A stretch of DNA of 64,000 bases from UBA7672 sp041398245 (lineage in GTDB: Bacteria > Pseudomonadota > Alphaproteobacteria > Caulobacterales > Hyphomonadaceae), in the NCBI GenBank assembly GCA_041398245.1, contig JAWKVC010000001.1, positions 186,001 to 250,000 of the forward strand, given 5' to 3'. Shown piece by piece: positions 1 through 8,189 of the stretch; position 1 is the stretch's first letter; every line of letters begins with the position of its first letter. The notes beneath the pieces were generated by a model. The model was not told the DNA's origin. It made no database searches and worked only from the letters and a program-made list of their open reading frames with translations. A program made the translations under genes and the position numbers.

Positions 1-143
1 CTCCTTCGGCCTCCGAACCCGAACGGCCGGGCGCTCCGCACGTTCCGAAAGGCGTTAAGCGTCGCGAAAATGGCCCAAAATCGGCTGATCCGAAGCCGTT
101 GCCCTTGCCCGGGGAGGCGCCTATAAGGGCGCTCCTGATTTGG

Positions 144-221
144 CGGAGCGTGGCGCAGCCCGGTTAGCGCACCAGTCTGGGGGACTGGGGGTCGTGGGTT
201 CGAATCCCGCCGCTCCGACCA
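144..221 (+). tRNA. tRNA-Pro(GGG)
   Basis: Cloverleaf readable by eye: acceptor strand CGGAGCG pairs with CGCTCCG, the anticodon stem CCAGT/ACTGG encloses the loop CTGGGGG giving anticodon GGG, and the T loop GGTTCGAATCC is standard. The CCA end (219-221) is encoded. It lies 31 bases before a tRNA-Val on the same strand. Confidence 0.96.
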
Positions 222-252
222 TTTCGGGCCGGTTCGCCAGAGTCGGAACTAC

Positions 253-328
253 GGGCGGTTAGCTCAGCTGGCAGAGCATCTCGTTTACACCGAGAGGGTC
301 GGCGGTTCGATCCCGTCACCGCCCACCA
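253..328 (+). tRNA. tRNA-Val(TAC)
   Basis: Acceptor strand GGGCGGT pairs with the 3' strand before an encoded CCA. The D arm is AGCTCAGCTGGCAGAGC. The anticodon stem TCTCG/CGAGA holds the loop TTTACAC, giving anticodon TAC, and the T loop GGTTCGATCCC is standard. Probably co-transcribed with the tRNA-Pro upstream. Confidence 0.96.
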
Positions 329-346
329 TCATCAGCCGTCCGTCGA

Positions 347-925
347 TCAGGCCGCCTTGCGAACGGCGTCGAGACGCGATTTCAGATCGGTCAGGTCTGC
401 CAGCAGGATTTCCAGGCGCTCGCGGGCCGGAGAGGCGTCCGACACATCAGCCGCACGGAAATCACCCCGCTCGACCGCGTCGCGGACAGCGTCCTGTAGA
501 TCGCGCACGGAAGCGCCGGCTTCGTTGTCGACATCCATCGTATCAGCCCGGGTCTCATCGATAACGGCAGCCGCCCCCGGCTGTTCCCCGTCATCGCCAT
601 TCAGGGCCTTCACAGCCCCGCGAATGGTCAGGCCCTGCACGTGCAGGAGATTCTGAAGCCGGCGCAACAGTTCCATGTCTTCCGGCCGGTAATAGCGCCG
701 GCCATCGGAACGTTTCATCGGGCGCAGATTGTCAAACTTGGTTTCCCAGAAGCGGAGCACGTGAGTCTTGAGGCCCAGTTCCGAGGCCGCCTCACCGATC
801 GTGCGGAAAGCCTCGGCGCTCTTGGCGTACATCTCTTCGGATTCGGCGACGACGCAGGAGGTGGTGGGCGACTCCTCGATGGACTCCGACTCGATCGGCA
901 GTCCGGCCTGCGATGTTGCGGTCAT
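347..925 (-). CDS. MerR-family transcriptional regulator
   Basis: 192-residue DNA-binding regulator. A MerR-type winged helix-turn-helix spans about residues 40-110 (FRTIGEAASELG, then LRFWE and the wing GRRYYRPEDM). The first 39 residues and the acidic C-terminal half (to a short helical tail ending DLKSRLDAVRKAA) have no recognisable domain. No cysteine cluster typical of metal-sensing MerR proteins is seen, so no ligand is proposed. It starts on the last base of the ihfA stop (ATG overlapping TGA), so it is translationally coupled to ihfA and is the last gene of the plsX-fabH-ihfA-merR run. This position after ihfA is common in alphaproteobacteria. The two tRNA genes lie beyond its 3' end on the other strand. 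Confidence 0.9.
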   Translation of the reverse strand: MTATSQAGLPIESESIEESPTTSCVVAESEEMYAKSAEAFRTIGEAASELGLKTHVLRFWETKFDNLRPMKRSDGRRYYRPEDMELLRRLQNLLHVQGLTIRGAVKALNGDDGEQPGAAAVIDETRADTMDVDNEAGASVRDLQDAVRDAVERGDFRAADVSDASPARERLEILLADLTDLKSRLDAVRKAA

Positions 926-1236
926 CAGTCTCTCCGGGTGGTCAGCGCAGCCTCGACCCTTTGCCGCAGCAGCGGCGAGGGCTTGAACGACACCACCCGT
1001 CTTGCAGAGATCGGAGCCTCTTCGCCGGTCTTGGGATTGCGACCAACGCGGGCTTTCTTCCGGCGCACCACGAAGTTGCCGAACCGCGCGAACTTCACGT
1101 CGACATCGCGTTCAAGCTCCGAGCAGACCAGTTCGAGCACGCGCTCGAGAAAGTTGCTCGAATCCTGTTTCGTCAGCCCGACCTTCTGGACCAGCCGATC
1201 GACGATATCCGCGCGCGTCAGCGTGTTCTCTGGCAC
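925..1236 (-). CDS. ihfA: Integration host factor subunit alpha
   Basis: HU/IHF-family nucleoid protein that bends DNA as a heterodimer with IHF-beta. With the chosen GTG start it has 103 residues. The family beta-arm signature RFGNFVVRRKKARVGRNPKTGEE is at about 51-73, with the intercalating proline at about 68. The frame is open upstream to 1275, but the GTG at 1236 is preceded by GGAG at suitable spacing and gives the usual family N-terminus (LTRADIVDRLVQKVGLT), so I prefer it. A second GTG at 1275 would add 13 residues. It sits between fabH and a merR-like gene, the order usual in alphaproteobacteria. Confidence 0.93.
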   Translation of the reverse strand: MPENTLTRADIVDRLVQKVGLTKQDSSNFLERVLELVCSELERDVDVKFARFGNFVVRRKKARVGRNPKTGEEAPISARRVVSFKPSPLLRQRVEAALTTRRD

Positions 1237-1370
1237 TTCGACGTCTCCGGTACGTGAAAGAACTCTACCCCCCACATCCCCCCTTGTTAAGGGGTTGCGG
1301 CTAAATCCCGAGCAATGTCATTCGTTTACGACTTGTTAGCAAGTCGGAATGGCGCCTCGAATTTGCGCCG

Positions 1371-2345
1371 CTACATGCGGATCAGGGCCGATCCCCAGGT
1401 CAGGCCGCCGCCGATGGCCTCGATCAGGACGAGGTCGCCCCGCTTGATCCGGCCATCCTCGGTCGCCGCAGCCAATGCCAGTGGCACCGAGGCAGCAGAG
1501 GTGTTGCCGTGCTCGGCCACCGTGGAGACGACTTTCGATTCATCCAGTCCCAGCCGCTCCGCAACCGCGGACAGGATGCGCTGGTTGGCCTGGTGGGGGA
1601 CGAACCAGTCGATGTCCTGTATGGACAGACCGGCATCTGCGGCCGCGGCTTTCACGCTGTCCGAAATCTTGCCGACGGCGTGCTTGAACACCTGATTGCC
1701 GACCATGCGAAGGTGGCCGACCGTCTGCGTGGTCGAAGGCCCGCCATCGACATACAGCAGATCGCGATAGCGGCCGTCGGACCGGAGGTGAATGCCCTTC
1801 ACGCCGCGCTCGCCGGCCTGCGCCTTGTCCTGCCGTTCCAGCACGATGGCGCCGGCGCCGTCGCCGAACAGCACGCAGGTGGAGCGGTCGGACCAGTCGA
1901 GGATCCGCGAAAACGTTTCGGAGCCGATCACGAGGGCGCGTTCAAACTGTCCCCGCGCCAGGAAGTTGTCGGCGGCGGCGACCGCATAGACGAAGCCGGA
2001 GCACACGGCCTGCAGGTCGAATGCTGCGCCGCGTGTAATCCCGAGCTTGTTCTGCACGACCGTAGCCGTCGCGGGGAAGGTGTAGTCGGGCGTCGCCGTG
2101 GCCACGACGATCAGATCGATATCTTCGGGCGTGACGCCAGCCGCTTCCATCGCGCGACGGGCGGCGACTGCCCCCATGTCGGACGTCGCTTCACCTTCGG
2201 CGGCGATGTGGCGCTTGCGGATTCCGGTCCGGGCGGCGATCCACTCGTCAGTCGTATCGACCATTTTCGAGAGGTCTTCGTTGGTGAGGATCTTCTCGGG
2301 CAGATACCCGCCGACGCCCCGAACGACAGATGCGAACTCACTCAC
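1371..2345 (-). CDS. fabH: 3-oxoacyl-ACP synthase III (KAS III)
   Basis: Condenses acetyl-CoA with malonyl-ACP to start type II fatty acid synthesis in the cytoplasm. 324 residues, the normal family length. The Cys-His-Asn catalytic triad is visible: Cys115 in LQAVCSGFVYA, His251 in FVPHQANQRIL and Asn281 in HGNTSAAS. It starts with GTG behind a GAGG motif. It follows plsX on the same strand (45-bp gap) and precedes ihfA, a conserved lipid/nucleoid arrangement. No sign of damage. Confidence 0.97.
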   Translation of the reverse strand: MSEFASVVRGVGGYLPEKILTNEDLSKMVDTTDEWIAARTGIRKRHIAAEGEATSDMGAVAARRAMEAAGVTPEDIDLIVVATATPDYTFPATATVVQNKLGITRGAAFDLQAVCSGFVYAVAAADNFLARGQFERALVIGSETFSRILDWSDRSTCVLFGDGAGAIVLERQDKAQAGERGVKGIHLRSDGRYRDLLYVDGGPSTTQTVGHLRMVGNQVFKHAVGKISDSVKAAAADAGLSIQDIDWFVPHQANQRILSAVAERLGLDESKVVSTVAEHGNTSAASVPLALAAATEDGRIKRGDLVLIEAIGGGLTWGSALIRM

Positions 2346-2390
2346 AGCAACGCCTCGTCATTCTGCCGGCAGACACTCATGCACGGTACC

Positions 2391-3443
2391 TTACTTCACT
2401 GGCTGCGCGGGCGCGGCGGCGGCCACGGCGGGCGCAAGCCGCTTCAGGTTGTCCTCAACCTCCTTGCGGAAGCTGCTGTCGCCCATGCCGGCGGCGACCG
2501 AAATGGCCTGGGCGAAACCAACACCATCCGTGCCGCCATGACTTTTCACCACGACGCCGTTGAGGCCAAGGAACACCGCGCCGTTGACCTTGCGCGGATC
2601 CATCTTGGAACGGAACCGCTTCAGCGCGGGCATCGCCAGCAGTGCGCCCAGCATCGCCAGCGGTCCCGACTTCAGTGTTTCCTTGAGCATATCCGAAATC
2701 ATCTTGGCGATGCCCTCGGCCGTCTTCAGCGCGACGTTGCCGGTGAACCCATCGGTCACGACGACGTCGATGTCGCCGTTGGCAATCTTGTCGGGTTCGA
2801 CATAGCCGCGGAAATCGATCGTCAGGTTGCACTCACGCAGCAGGCGCGCAGCGCCACGGATCGACTCGTGACCTTTCAGCTCTTCCTCGCCGATGTTGAG
2901 CAAGGCAACCTTGGGGTTGGGCACGCCATTCACGGCGCGCGCGAAAGCCGCGCCCATGATGGCGAACTCAACCAGCTGCTCGGCGTCAGCCGCAATGTCG
3001 GCGCCCAGATCCAGCATCGCACAGACGCCCTTGCGCGTCGGCCAGCTCGCGACCAGCGCCGGGCGGTGCACGCCCTCCACCTTGCGCAGGATGAACATCG
3101 ATAACGCCATCAAGGCGCCCGTGTTGCCCGCCGAGACGGCCGCGACCGCCTCGTCATTCTTCACAGCCTCGATGGCGTTCCACATCGACGTGCCCTTGCC
3201 TTGCCGGAGCATCTGGCTGGGCTTGGCGTCCATCGCGACGCGCTTGTCGGTGTGGCGGATCTGTGTGCGCGGGGCGGCGGTCGGCGCCTTCGCGAGAAGC
3301 GCCTTCAGCTCGGCCTCGTCGCCATGCAGCAGGAAGTCGAACGCCGGATGGGTGCGCGCAAAATGCTCCAGCCCTTCCACGACGATGCGGGGCGCGTGGT
3401 CTCCGCCCATCCCGTCGATGGATATGATCCTGCGGCCAGACAT
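2391..3443 (-). CDS. plsX: Phosphate acyltransferase PlsX
   Basis: Makes acyl-phosphate from acyl-ACP for phosphatidic acid synthesis; a cytosolic peripheral membrane enzyme. 350 residues, typical length. Family motifs are the N-terminal SIDGMGGDHAP, SAGNTGALMA near the middle and VVTDGFTGNVALKTAEG. The C-terminus is an alanine/proline-rich tail. It lies directly upstream of fabH in the usual plsX-fabH pairing. In many alphaproteobacteria a DUF177/YceD gene, sometimes with rpmF, sits just upstream of plsX. Here only 159 bp separate plsX from the Cbp3-like gene and no such ORF is visible. Confidence 0.97.
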   Translation of the reverse strand: MSGRRIISIDGMGGDHAPRIVVEGLEHFARTHPAFDFLLHGDEAELKALLAKAPTAAPRTQIRHTDKRVAMDAKPSQMLRQGKGTSMWNAIEAVKNDEAVAAVSAGNTGALMALSMFILRKVEGVHRPALVASWPTRKGVCAMLDLGADIAADAEQLVEFAIMGAAFARAVNGVPNPKVALLNIGEEELKGHESIRGAARLLRECNLTIDFRGYVEPDKIANGDIDVVVTDGFTGNVALKTAEGIAKMISDMLKETLKSGPLAMLGALLAMPALKRFRSKMDPRKVNGAVFLGLNGVVVKSHGGTDGVGFAQAISVAAGMGDSSFRKEVEDNLKRLAPAVAAAAPAQPVK

Positions 3444-3602
3444 GTGAGGCAGTTGAACTCCAGTTGGCCCGGCAGGGTCGATCTGACCCGGTGCGGCCCT
3501 GATTCAGGGGTCTAATAGCACGAGCGGGGGGAGGTAACAGGCCCCGCCTGCCCCTGGAAAGCGATCACGGACGCGCACCCTCGGGATTCCGCGGGGAACG
3601 GT

Positions 3603-4130
3603 TCAGGGCAGGCGCGGCCAGCTGACCTCGCCCTGTAGCAATTGCTCGTCCTGATGACGGCGCAGGGCGTCCTCGACCAAGCGCACATACCGTACGAAGC
3701 GCGGCGCCTCGACCTCGGAAACCCCCAGATTCCGCTTCAGCGCCAGTGACAGTTCGGTATCAGGGACGTCATCCGACAGGGCCTCATCATAGGCCTTGGC
3801 CCGGCCATAGAAGGCCTCGCCCATTTTCCGGATCTTCTTGCCGACGCTAAGATCGCCGGTGCCGATATCCCGCAGCGCCTCGTCAAACCCGTCAAAAAGC
3901 GCGTCAAACACGTCCTGCGACAGGGCTTTGCCGGCCGCCCCGGCCTGCCGCAGACGGCGGAAGACCAGCGCGCCGTGAAGACAGGTCATCTCGAACCGGC
4001 CCGAGAAATTGTCGCGGGCGCCGCCGTCGAAATAGAAGTCAGGACGCAGGGCCTGCGCCTGGATGGACTGGTGGAGCTTGTCCACCGCCCAGCGGTTCTT
4101 CTTCGACTGGAACCAGTTTCCGATCGCCAT
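3603..4130 (-). CDS. Ubiquinol-cytochrome c chaperone (Cbp3 family)
   Basis: 175 residues from ATG 4130. Related to Cbp3/UQCC1, which helps cytochrome b assemble into the bc1 complex. Family features are the helical segment with YFDGGARDNFSGRFEMTCLH and the following LVFRRLR stretch, then FDALFDGFDEALRDIG and KIRKMGEAFYGRAKAYDEAL. No signal peptide or membrane segment, as expected for a chaperone acting on the cytoplasmic side. The frame is open far upstream over the divergent lipoprotein gene, but the ATG before AIGNWFQ is where the family normally begins. It is divergent from the bamE-like gene, an arrangement common in alphaproteobacteria. Confidence 0.88.
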   Translation of the reverse strand: MAIGNWFQSKKNRWAVDKLHQSIQAQALRPDFYFDGGARDNFSGRFEMTCLHGALVFRRLRQAGAAGKALSQDVFDALFDGFDEALRDIGTGDLSVGKKIRKMGEAFYGRAKAYDEALSDDVPDTELSLALKRNLGVSEVEAPRFVRYVRLVEDALRRHQDEQLLQGEVSWPRLP

Positions 4131-4313
4131 TCCAGCCCCGACGGGTAGGTGTTTCCGGGAAATCGGCGGGACAGTAGCAGGCTTCGCGGCGGGGGGAAGT
4201 TCGGGAAATTGGAGAATTTCCTGTGTGTTAGCCCGGTTCGCCACACTGGCGCCCCCAAGCCTTGCCAAGGGGGGCGGCTCGCCTGTAGCTAGCCCGAAGT
4301 ACCGGAGTAACCG

Positions 4314-4835
4314 ATGGCCGTCCGCCGCCTTGCCCTTGCCGCCGCGAGTCTTGCCGTGCTGGGGGCCTGCACGGCCACGCGCGATTTCCACGGCTTCGTG
4401 CCCGATCAGGCCCTCGCGACCGACGTGAAGCCAGAGGTCGACACCCGCTCCACCGTGCTGGCGCGGCTGGGCACGCCCTCCACCACCTCGATCTTCGACC
4501 AGACGGGCCAGGCCAAGTACGTCGCGGGCAAGGAGAAGCTCTGGGTCTACATGTCGTCGACCCGCGAACTGCTCACCTTCTACTATCCGAAGATCGTTCA
4601 GCGCGAGATCGTGGCCATCCAGTTCGACGATGACGACGTCGTTTCGGACGTGCTGGTCTATGACATCGATGACGGTCGCGTCGTCAACTACAACTCGCGC
4701 GTGACGCCGACGCGCGGCCGCGAGCTTGGCATTCTGGAACAGCTGTTCGGCACGCTGGGCAGCCTGCGCAACCAGATCCCGGGTCTCGAGCGCGACGACC
4801 GTCAGCCGGGCGACCAGCAGGGCGGCCGGCAATAG
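4314..4835 (+). CDS. bamE: BamE/SmpA/OmlA-family outer-membrane assembly lipoprotein
   Basis: 173-residue exported lipoprotein of the SmpA/OmlA family, an accessory of the BAM complex that inserts outer-membrane beta-barrels. The signal peptide ends in the lipobox LGAC (Cys19). The fold signature follows: DTRSTVLARLGTPSTTS, then YYPKIVQREIVAIQFDD. The C-terminal tail after about residue 140 is polar and probably disordered, longer than in E. coli BamE. The start has GGAG eight bases upstream. It is divergent from the Cbp3-like gene. The symbol is by family; direct evidence for BAM membership is lacking. Confidence 0.88.
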   Translation: MAVRRLALAAASLAVLGACTATRDFHGFVPDQALATDVKPEVDTRSTVLARLGTPSTTSIFDQTGQAKYVAGKEKLWVYMSSTRELLTFYYPKIVQREIVAIQFDDDDVVSDVLVYDIDDGRVVNYNSRVTPTRGRELGILEQLFGTLGSLRNQIPGLERDDRQPGDQQGGRQ

Positions 4836-4848
4836 TCGACAGTCAGGC

Positions 4849-5277
4849 CTAGGTCTGGCTTGCGATCTGGGTGAACGTCATCGAAACGAGCGCGTCAGCT
4901 TCGCCGACGACCCGGTTTGCCGCCTTGATGCATTCGGCTGCGGCGAGCTTCTCGTCGAGCTTCTTGTAGTTGTCTTTCACATTGAAGCTGGTGTGGTGCG
5001 CCGCGCGCAGGATGGCGTCGCGGATGAAGTGCTGCTGCTCGCGATACTTCCAGACATCCTTGCCCGGCCCGGCCAGCATGCGCGCGCTGATGAAGAGATA
5101 GTTTTTCAGCTTGAGGCGGGCGTCGAAGACCGGAAAGACCAGACCGCCAAGTTCGAGCGAGCGCGCGACCTCGCTTTCGGAGGGCGTTTCCGAGCCGTGC
5201 TCCTGCGCGAACGCCGCCGGCACAAGCGCGGCGGACAGGGAGGCGGCGACGATAATTTCGCGGCGTGTAAGGCGCAT
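4849..5277 (-). CDS. Exported protein of unknown function
   Basis: 142 residues. The N-terminus MRLTRREIIVAASLSAALVPAAFAQ is a signal peptide with an AFA-Q cleavage site. The mature part begins acidic, then has LGGLVFPVFDARLKLKNYLFISARM, which resembles the periplasmic domain of small FliL-like or envelope proteins only loosely, and a helical C-terminus. I do not recognise a family. It converges with bamE and lies downstream of thiL on the same strand with a 53-bp gap, so it may be the last gene of the rib-nusB-thiL transcript. Confidence 0.8.
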   Translation of the reverse strand: MRLTRREIIVAASLSAALVPAAFAQEHGSETPSESEVARSLELGGLVFPVFDARLKLKNYLFISARMLAGPGKDVWKYREQQHFIRDAILRAAHHTSFNVKDNYKKLDEKLAAAECIKAANRVVGEADALVSMTFTQIASQT

Positions 5278-5330
5278 GGGGCCAGTGTCGGTGGGAATGG
5301 TTTAGGCGGCGTTTACGGTTCTGCACCGCG

Positions 5331-6275
5331 TCAGAAATGCCGGAATCCCGACGCTTCGAACGTCATGGCCGCCCCGGAGACGTCGAGCACGGTTACGCCC
5401 GCGCCCGCCCTCACCTCGCCGATCCGCGTCGCGCCGGTGATGGCCCTGCGGGCGGACTGCGGCGCGGTGAACAGCGTCTGGTAATCGTCGCCGCCGGTCA
5501 GAAGGGCGCGCAGGTCGGCCTTGGCGTTCGTCAGATAACCTTCCCCGACTGCACTGAGCGGAATCTTCGCCTCCTCGATCACCAGCGCCAGGCCGGAGGC
5601 CTCTGCGATGTGCGTCGCATCGGCGACGAGACCGTCGGAGACGTCGATGCTGGCATGCGCATGCGCCGCGACGACATCGGCGAACGACAGCCGGGGCGGT
5701 TCGGGCACGCGATAGCGCGACACGAGGAGATTGCGGGCCTCCGCGCTGAGCGCGCCAAAGGCGCCGGTCGCGGCCTGCAGACCCAGCCAGCTGTCGCCGA
5801 TCGTGCCGGTGACCCAGATGTCGTCGCCCGCTTTCGCGCCGGATCGGCGCACGGGTCCGCGCGCGCCAACCTTGCCCATCAGCGTCAGCGACAGCGTGAG
5901 TGGTCCATCGGTCGATGTGGTGTCGCCGCCGGCAAGATGTGCGCCCCAGCGATCGAGGTCCTTGCGCAGGCCACGCGCAAATCCCTCCAGCTGCTCGGCG
6001 GGTCGGCCCTTCGGCCAGATCAGCGCCAGCAACGCGGCGTCGGGCTTTCCCCCCTTGGCGATGATGTCCGAAACATTGGACCGCACCAGCTTCTGCGCGA
6101 CCGTTTCGAGCGGATCGTCCGGCAGGAAATGGATGCCTTCGACAATAGCGTCCTTGGTGGCGATCAGGCCGGGCGCGATCTCGGCGACGTCGTCGCGCAA
6201 CTGATCCGCGCCGGGAGATGTCGCCAGCGGCGCGAAGTAACGGCGGATGAGATCGAACTCATCCATCGCCGTCAC
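5331..6275 (-). CDS. thiL: Thiamine-monophosphate kinase
   Basis: Phosphorylates thiamine monophosphate to the cofactor thiamine diphosphate with ATP; PurM/ThiL fold. 314 residues, usual length. Family motifs in order: FDLIRRYFAPL at the N-terminus, the metal/nucleotide segments KLVRSNVSDIIAKGG and LAGGDTTSTDGPLTLSLT, and ASIDVSDGLVADATHIAEASG with LLTGGDDYQTLF towards the C-terminus. The start overlaps the nusB stop by 4 bp (ATGA), so translation is coupled. Confidence 0.96.
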   Translation of the reverse strand: MTAMDEFDLIRRYFAPLATSPGADQLRDDVAEIAPGLIATKDAIVEGIHFLPDDPLETVAQKLVRSNVSDIIAKGGKPDAALLALIWPKGRPAEQLEGFARGLRKDLDRWGAHLAGGDTTSTDGPLTLSLTLMGKVGARGPVRRSGAKAGDDIWVTGTIGDSWLGLQAATGAFGALSAEARNLLVSRYRVPEPPRLSFADVVAAHAHASIDVSDGLVADATHIAEASGLALVIEEAKIPLSAVGEGYLTNAKADLRALLTGGDDYQTLFTAPQSARRAITGATRIGEVRAGAGVTVLDVSGAAMTFEASGFRHF

Positions 6276-6748
6276 CCGCGGATGTCGTGGGAAACATTGT
6301 CCAGCAGGCCGTTGATGAATTTGGGCTCGGCGCCTTCGAAGAAGGCGTGGGCGAGGGAGACATACTCATCAAGGATGATCTGCGACGGCAGGCCCAGATC
6401 CGCGATCAGCTCATAGACTGCTGCGCGGAGGATGGCCCGCGAGGTTGCATCGAGACGATCGATCCGCCAGCCATCAGCCAGGCGCTTCACGATGGCGGAA
6501 TCGACGGCTTCCTGCCGGTCGACGACACCTTCGACAACAGACTTGAAGAGATCGGGATCGGCTTCCTCGACCGGCTCGCCTTCATCGTTGAGACCGAGGC
6601 GGTCCTCCATGAAGTCGGCGATGACCGAGCGCGCGGACTGCCCCGTCTGCTCCATCTGATAGAGCGCCTGCACGGCCGCAAGCCGCGCCCCGGCGCGGCG
6701 CGCAGCGAGCAGCTTTCGTTCAGCCTCCGCAGACGTCGTCGTGCTCAT
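6272..6748 (-). CDS. nusB: Transcription antitermination factor NusB
   Basis: RNA-binding protein that with NusE(S10) and NusA promotes rRNA transcription antitermination. 158 residues, all helical. The family segments ARLAAVQALYQMEQTG at the N-terminus, and LDATSRAILRAAVYEL and QIILDEYVSLAHAFFEGAEPKFINGLLD at the C-terminus, are clear. It overlaps ribH upstream and thiL downstream by 4 bp each, the usual alphaproteobacterial ribH-nusB-thiL arrangement. Confidence 0.97.
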   Translation of the reverse strand: MSTTTSAEAERKLLAARRAGARLAAVQALYQMEQTGQSARSVIADFMEDRLGLNDEGEPVEEADPDLFKSVVEGVVDRQEAVDSAIVKRLADGWRIDRLDATSRAILRAAVYELIADLGLPSQIILDEYVSLAHAFFEGAEPKFINGLLDNVSHDIRG

Positions 6749-7194
6749 TCGCCGATCTCGTCCATCTTGTTGAAGCGGTAAGACAAGCCGACCATGCGCA
6801 GCACGGCGGCGACAACCTCGGCGCCCTTGTTCTTCTGCTTGCGGTCGGCGCGGATGCGGGCCTGACCTTCATTGTCGACGGTCAGCACGCCAAAGCCGAG
6901 CGGAATGCCCGAGATCGAGAGTTCCATCAGCGCGTTGGCGACCTGCGTCGTGATCAGATCGTAGTGGCTGGTCTCGCCCCGGATGACGCAGCCCAGCGCC
7001 ACAAAGCCATCCCATTCGCCGGTGCTGGCGGCCATCGCGATGGCGCCCGGTATTTCGAATGCGCCGGGCACTTCGAGGAATTCGTAGGCCGCGCCGACCT
7101 TTTCGAGGCCTTCGGCGACGCTTGCTTCCATCTCTGCAACGATGTGGGGGTAGTAGCGCGAGGTGACAATGAGGATGCGGGGCGCGTCGGACAT
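6745..7194 (-). CDS. ribH: 6,7-dimethyl-8-ribityllumazine synthase
   Basis: Penultimate step of riboflavin synthesis: condenses 5-amino-6-ribitylaminouracil with 3,4-dihydroxybutanone 4-phosphate. 149 residues. Motifs: LIVTSRYYPHIVAEM at the N-terminus, the substrate loop EVPGAFEIPGAIAMAA and LGCVIRGETSHYDLI with the catalytic His, then GFGVLTVDNEGQARIR. It shares ATGA with nusB. About 100 bp upstream lies a GDPD gene that separates it from ribBA. Confidence 0.97.
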   Translation of the reverse strand: MSDAPRILIVTSRYYPHIVAEMEASVAEGLEKVGAAYEFLEVPGAFEIPGAIAMAASTGEWDGFVALGCVIRGETSHYDLITTQVANALMELSISGIPLGFGVLTVDNEGQARIRADRKQKNKGAEVVAAVLRMVGLSYRFNKMDEIGE

Positions 7195-7293
7195 GGGGTC
7201 TGGCTTTCAAACATCGTGCGCCGGCGGCTGGCGTCGCCACCGGCTGTTGCGCGCCCTATACAGCGGCTTTTGGCGCTTGTCGAAGGGGACCGT

Positions 7294-8139
7294 CTAGCGG
7301 CGCCCGACGGACTCCAGCCAGGCGATTATCGCCGCCGGATGGTCCGTCTGGATGATGCTCGCCCCGTGCGCCAGCAATGGCGAGAGCGCCTCGGACGCCT
7401 TGCCTGCCGCCACCATCTGGTCCGGCTCGCCCAGCGCGTTGATCCACATGCGGCTGTCCGACGACATGGCAGCCTGATGGGTCGCGTCGGTGTTGAAGCC
7501 CTCATCAATATGGATGGCTTCCGGCGCAAGCATAGCCGCCGCCTGCCCGGCTTCTTCGGTCGAATGCGCGCGCGGGAACACCAGCGTCGCCGGGGCAATG
7601 GCCAAGAACCGCTTCAGGTGGTCGTAGTCGCCATTGAAGAACAGCACCTGACCGAGCGTGCCCGTCTCGATGACCCGGCTGATCGTCGGCTCGACATCGG
7701 CCGTCTTGAGGTCGAGATCAACGAGAATACGCCCGTGCGCCGCCGTCAGCGCCTCGGCTAGCGTGGGCACGATCAGATCAGTGGCGGCGCCGGTCGCATC
7801 TTTCAGCCTTAGTCGGCGTATCGCCTCGAAGGTCAGATCGCTGACGGCGCCGGAGCCGGTGGTTGTCCGGTCAACGGTCCGGTCATGCATGAGGATTGGC
7901 ACGCCATCCTTCGTCAGACGCACGTCGATCTCGACAATATCGACGCCAAGCGCGATGGCGCGTTCGATGGCGGGCAGCGAGTTCTCGGGATGAATGTCGT
8001 GCGCGCCGCGATGAGCGGCCACCAGCACACGGCTGCTGGAGGCATCCTTCAGCGCCGCAATCAGCGCATCCTGCGCCCGCGCCAGCGGCGTAGCGGCAAG
8101 GACAAGGGCGAGAGCCAGAAGAAGCCGTATCGAGGTCAT
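7294..8139 (-). CDS. Secreted glycerophosphodiester phosphodiesterase
   Basis: 281 residues from ATG 8139. The signal peptide MTSIRLLLALALVLAATPLARAQ points to export to the periplasm. The GDPD catalytic signature follows: AHRGAHDIHPENSLPAIERAI (His, Arg, Glu), then VDIVEIDVRLTKDGVPILMHD (Glu, Asp, His) about 35 residues on. It should hydrolyse glycerophosphodiesters to glycerol 3-phosphate and alcohol. The frame is open to 8214, but the ATG at 8139 gives a complete signal peptide. It sits inside the riboflavin run between ribBA and ribH, where it has no obvious pathway role. Confidence 0.9.
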   Translation of the reverse strand: MTSIRLLLALALVLAATPLARAQDALIAALKDASSSRVLVAAHRGAHDIHPENSLPAIERAIALGVDIVEIDVRLTKDGVPILMHDRTVDRTTTGSGAVSDLTFEAIRRLRLKDATGAATDLIVPTLAEALTAAHGRILVDLDLKTADVEPTISRVIETGTLGQVLFFNGDYDHLKRFLAIAPATLVFPRAHSTEEAGQAAAMLAPEAIHIDEGFNTDATHQAAMSSDSRMWINALGEPDQMVAAGKASEALSPLLAHGASIIQTDHPAAIIAWLESVGRR

Positions 8140-8189
8140 GTCCGCTACCCTAACCGCTTCGATGACACGCGGATGACTGCGGGGGCCGC

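Noticed and set aside
1..143. Gene at the left edge
   Set aside because: The sequence shows no supported reading frame or RNA; taken as intergenic DNA before the tRNA-Pro.
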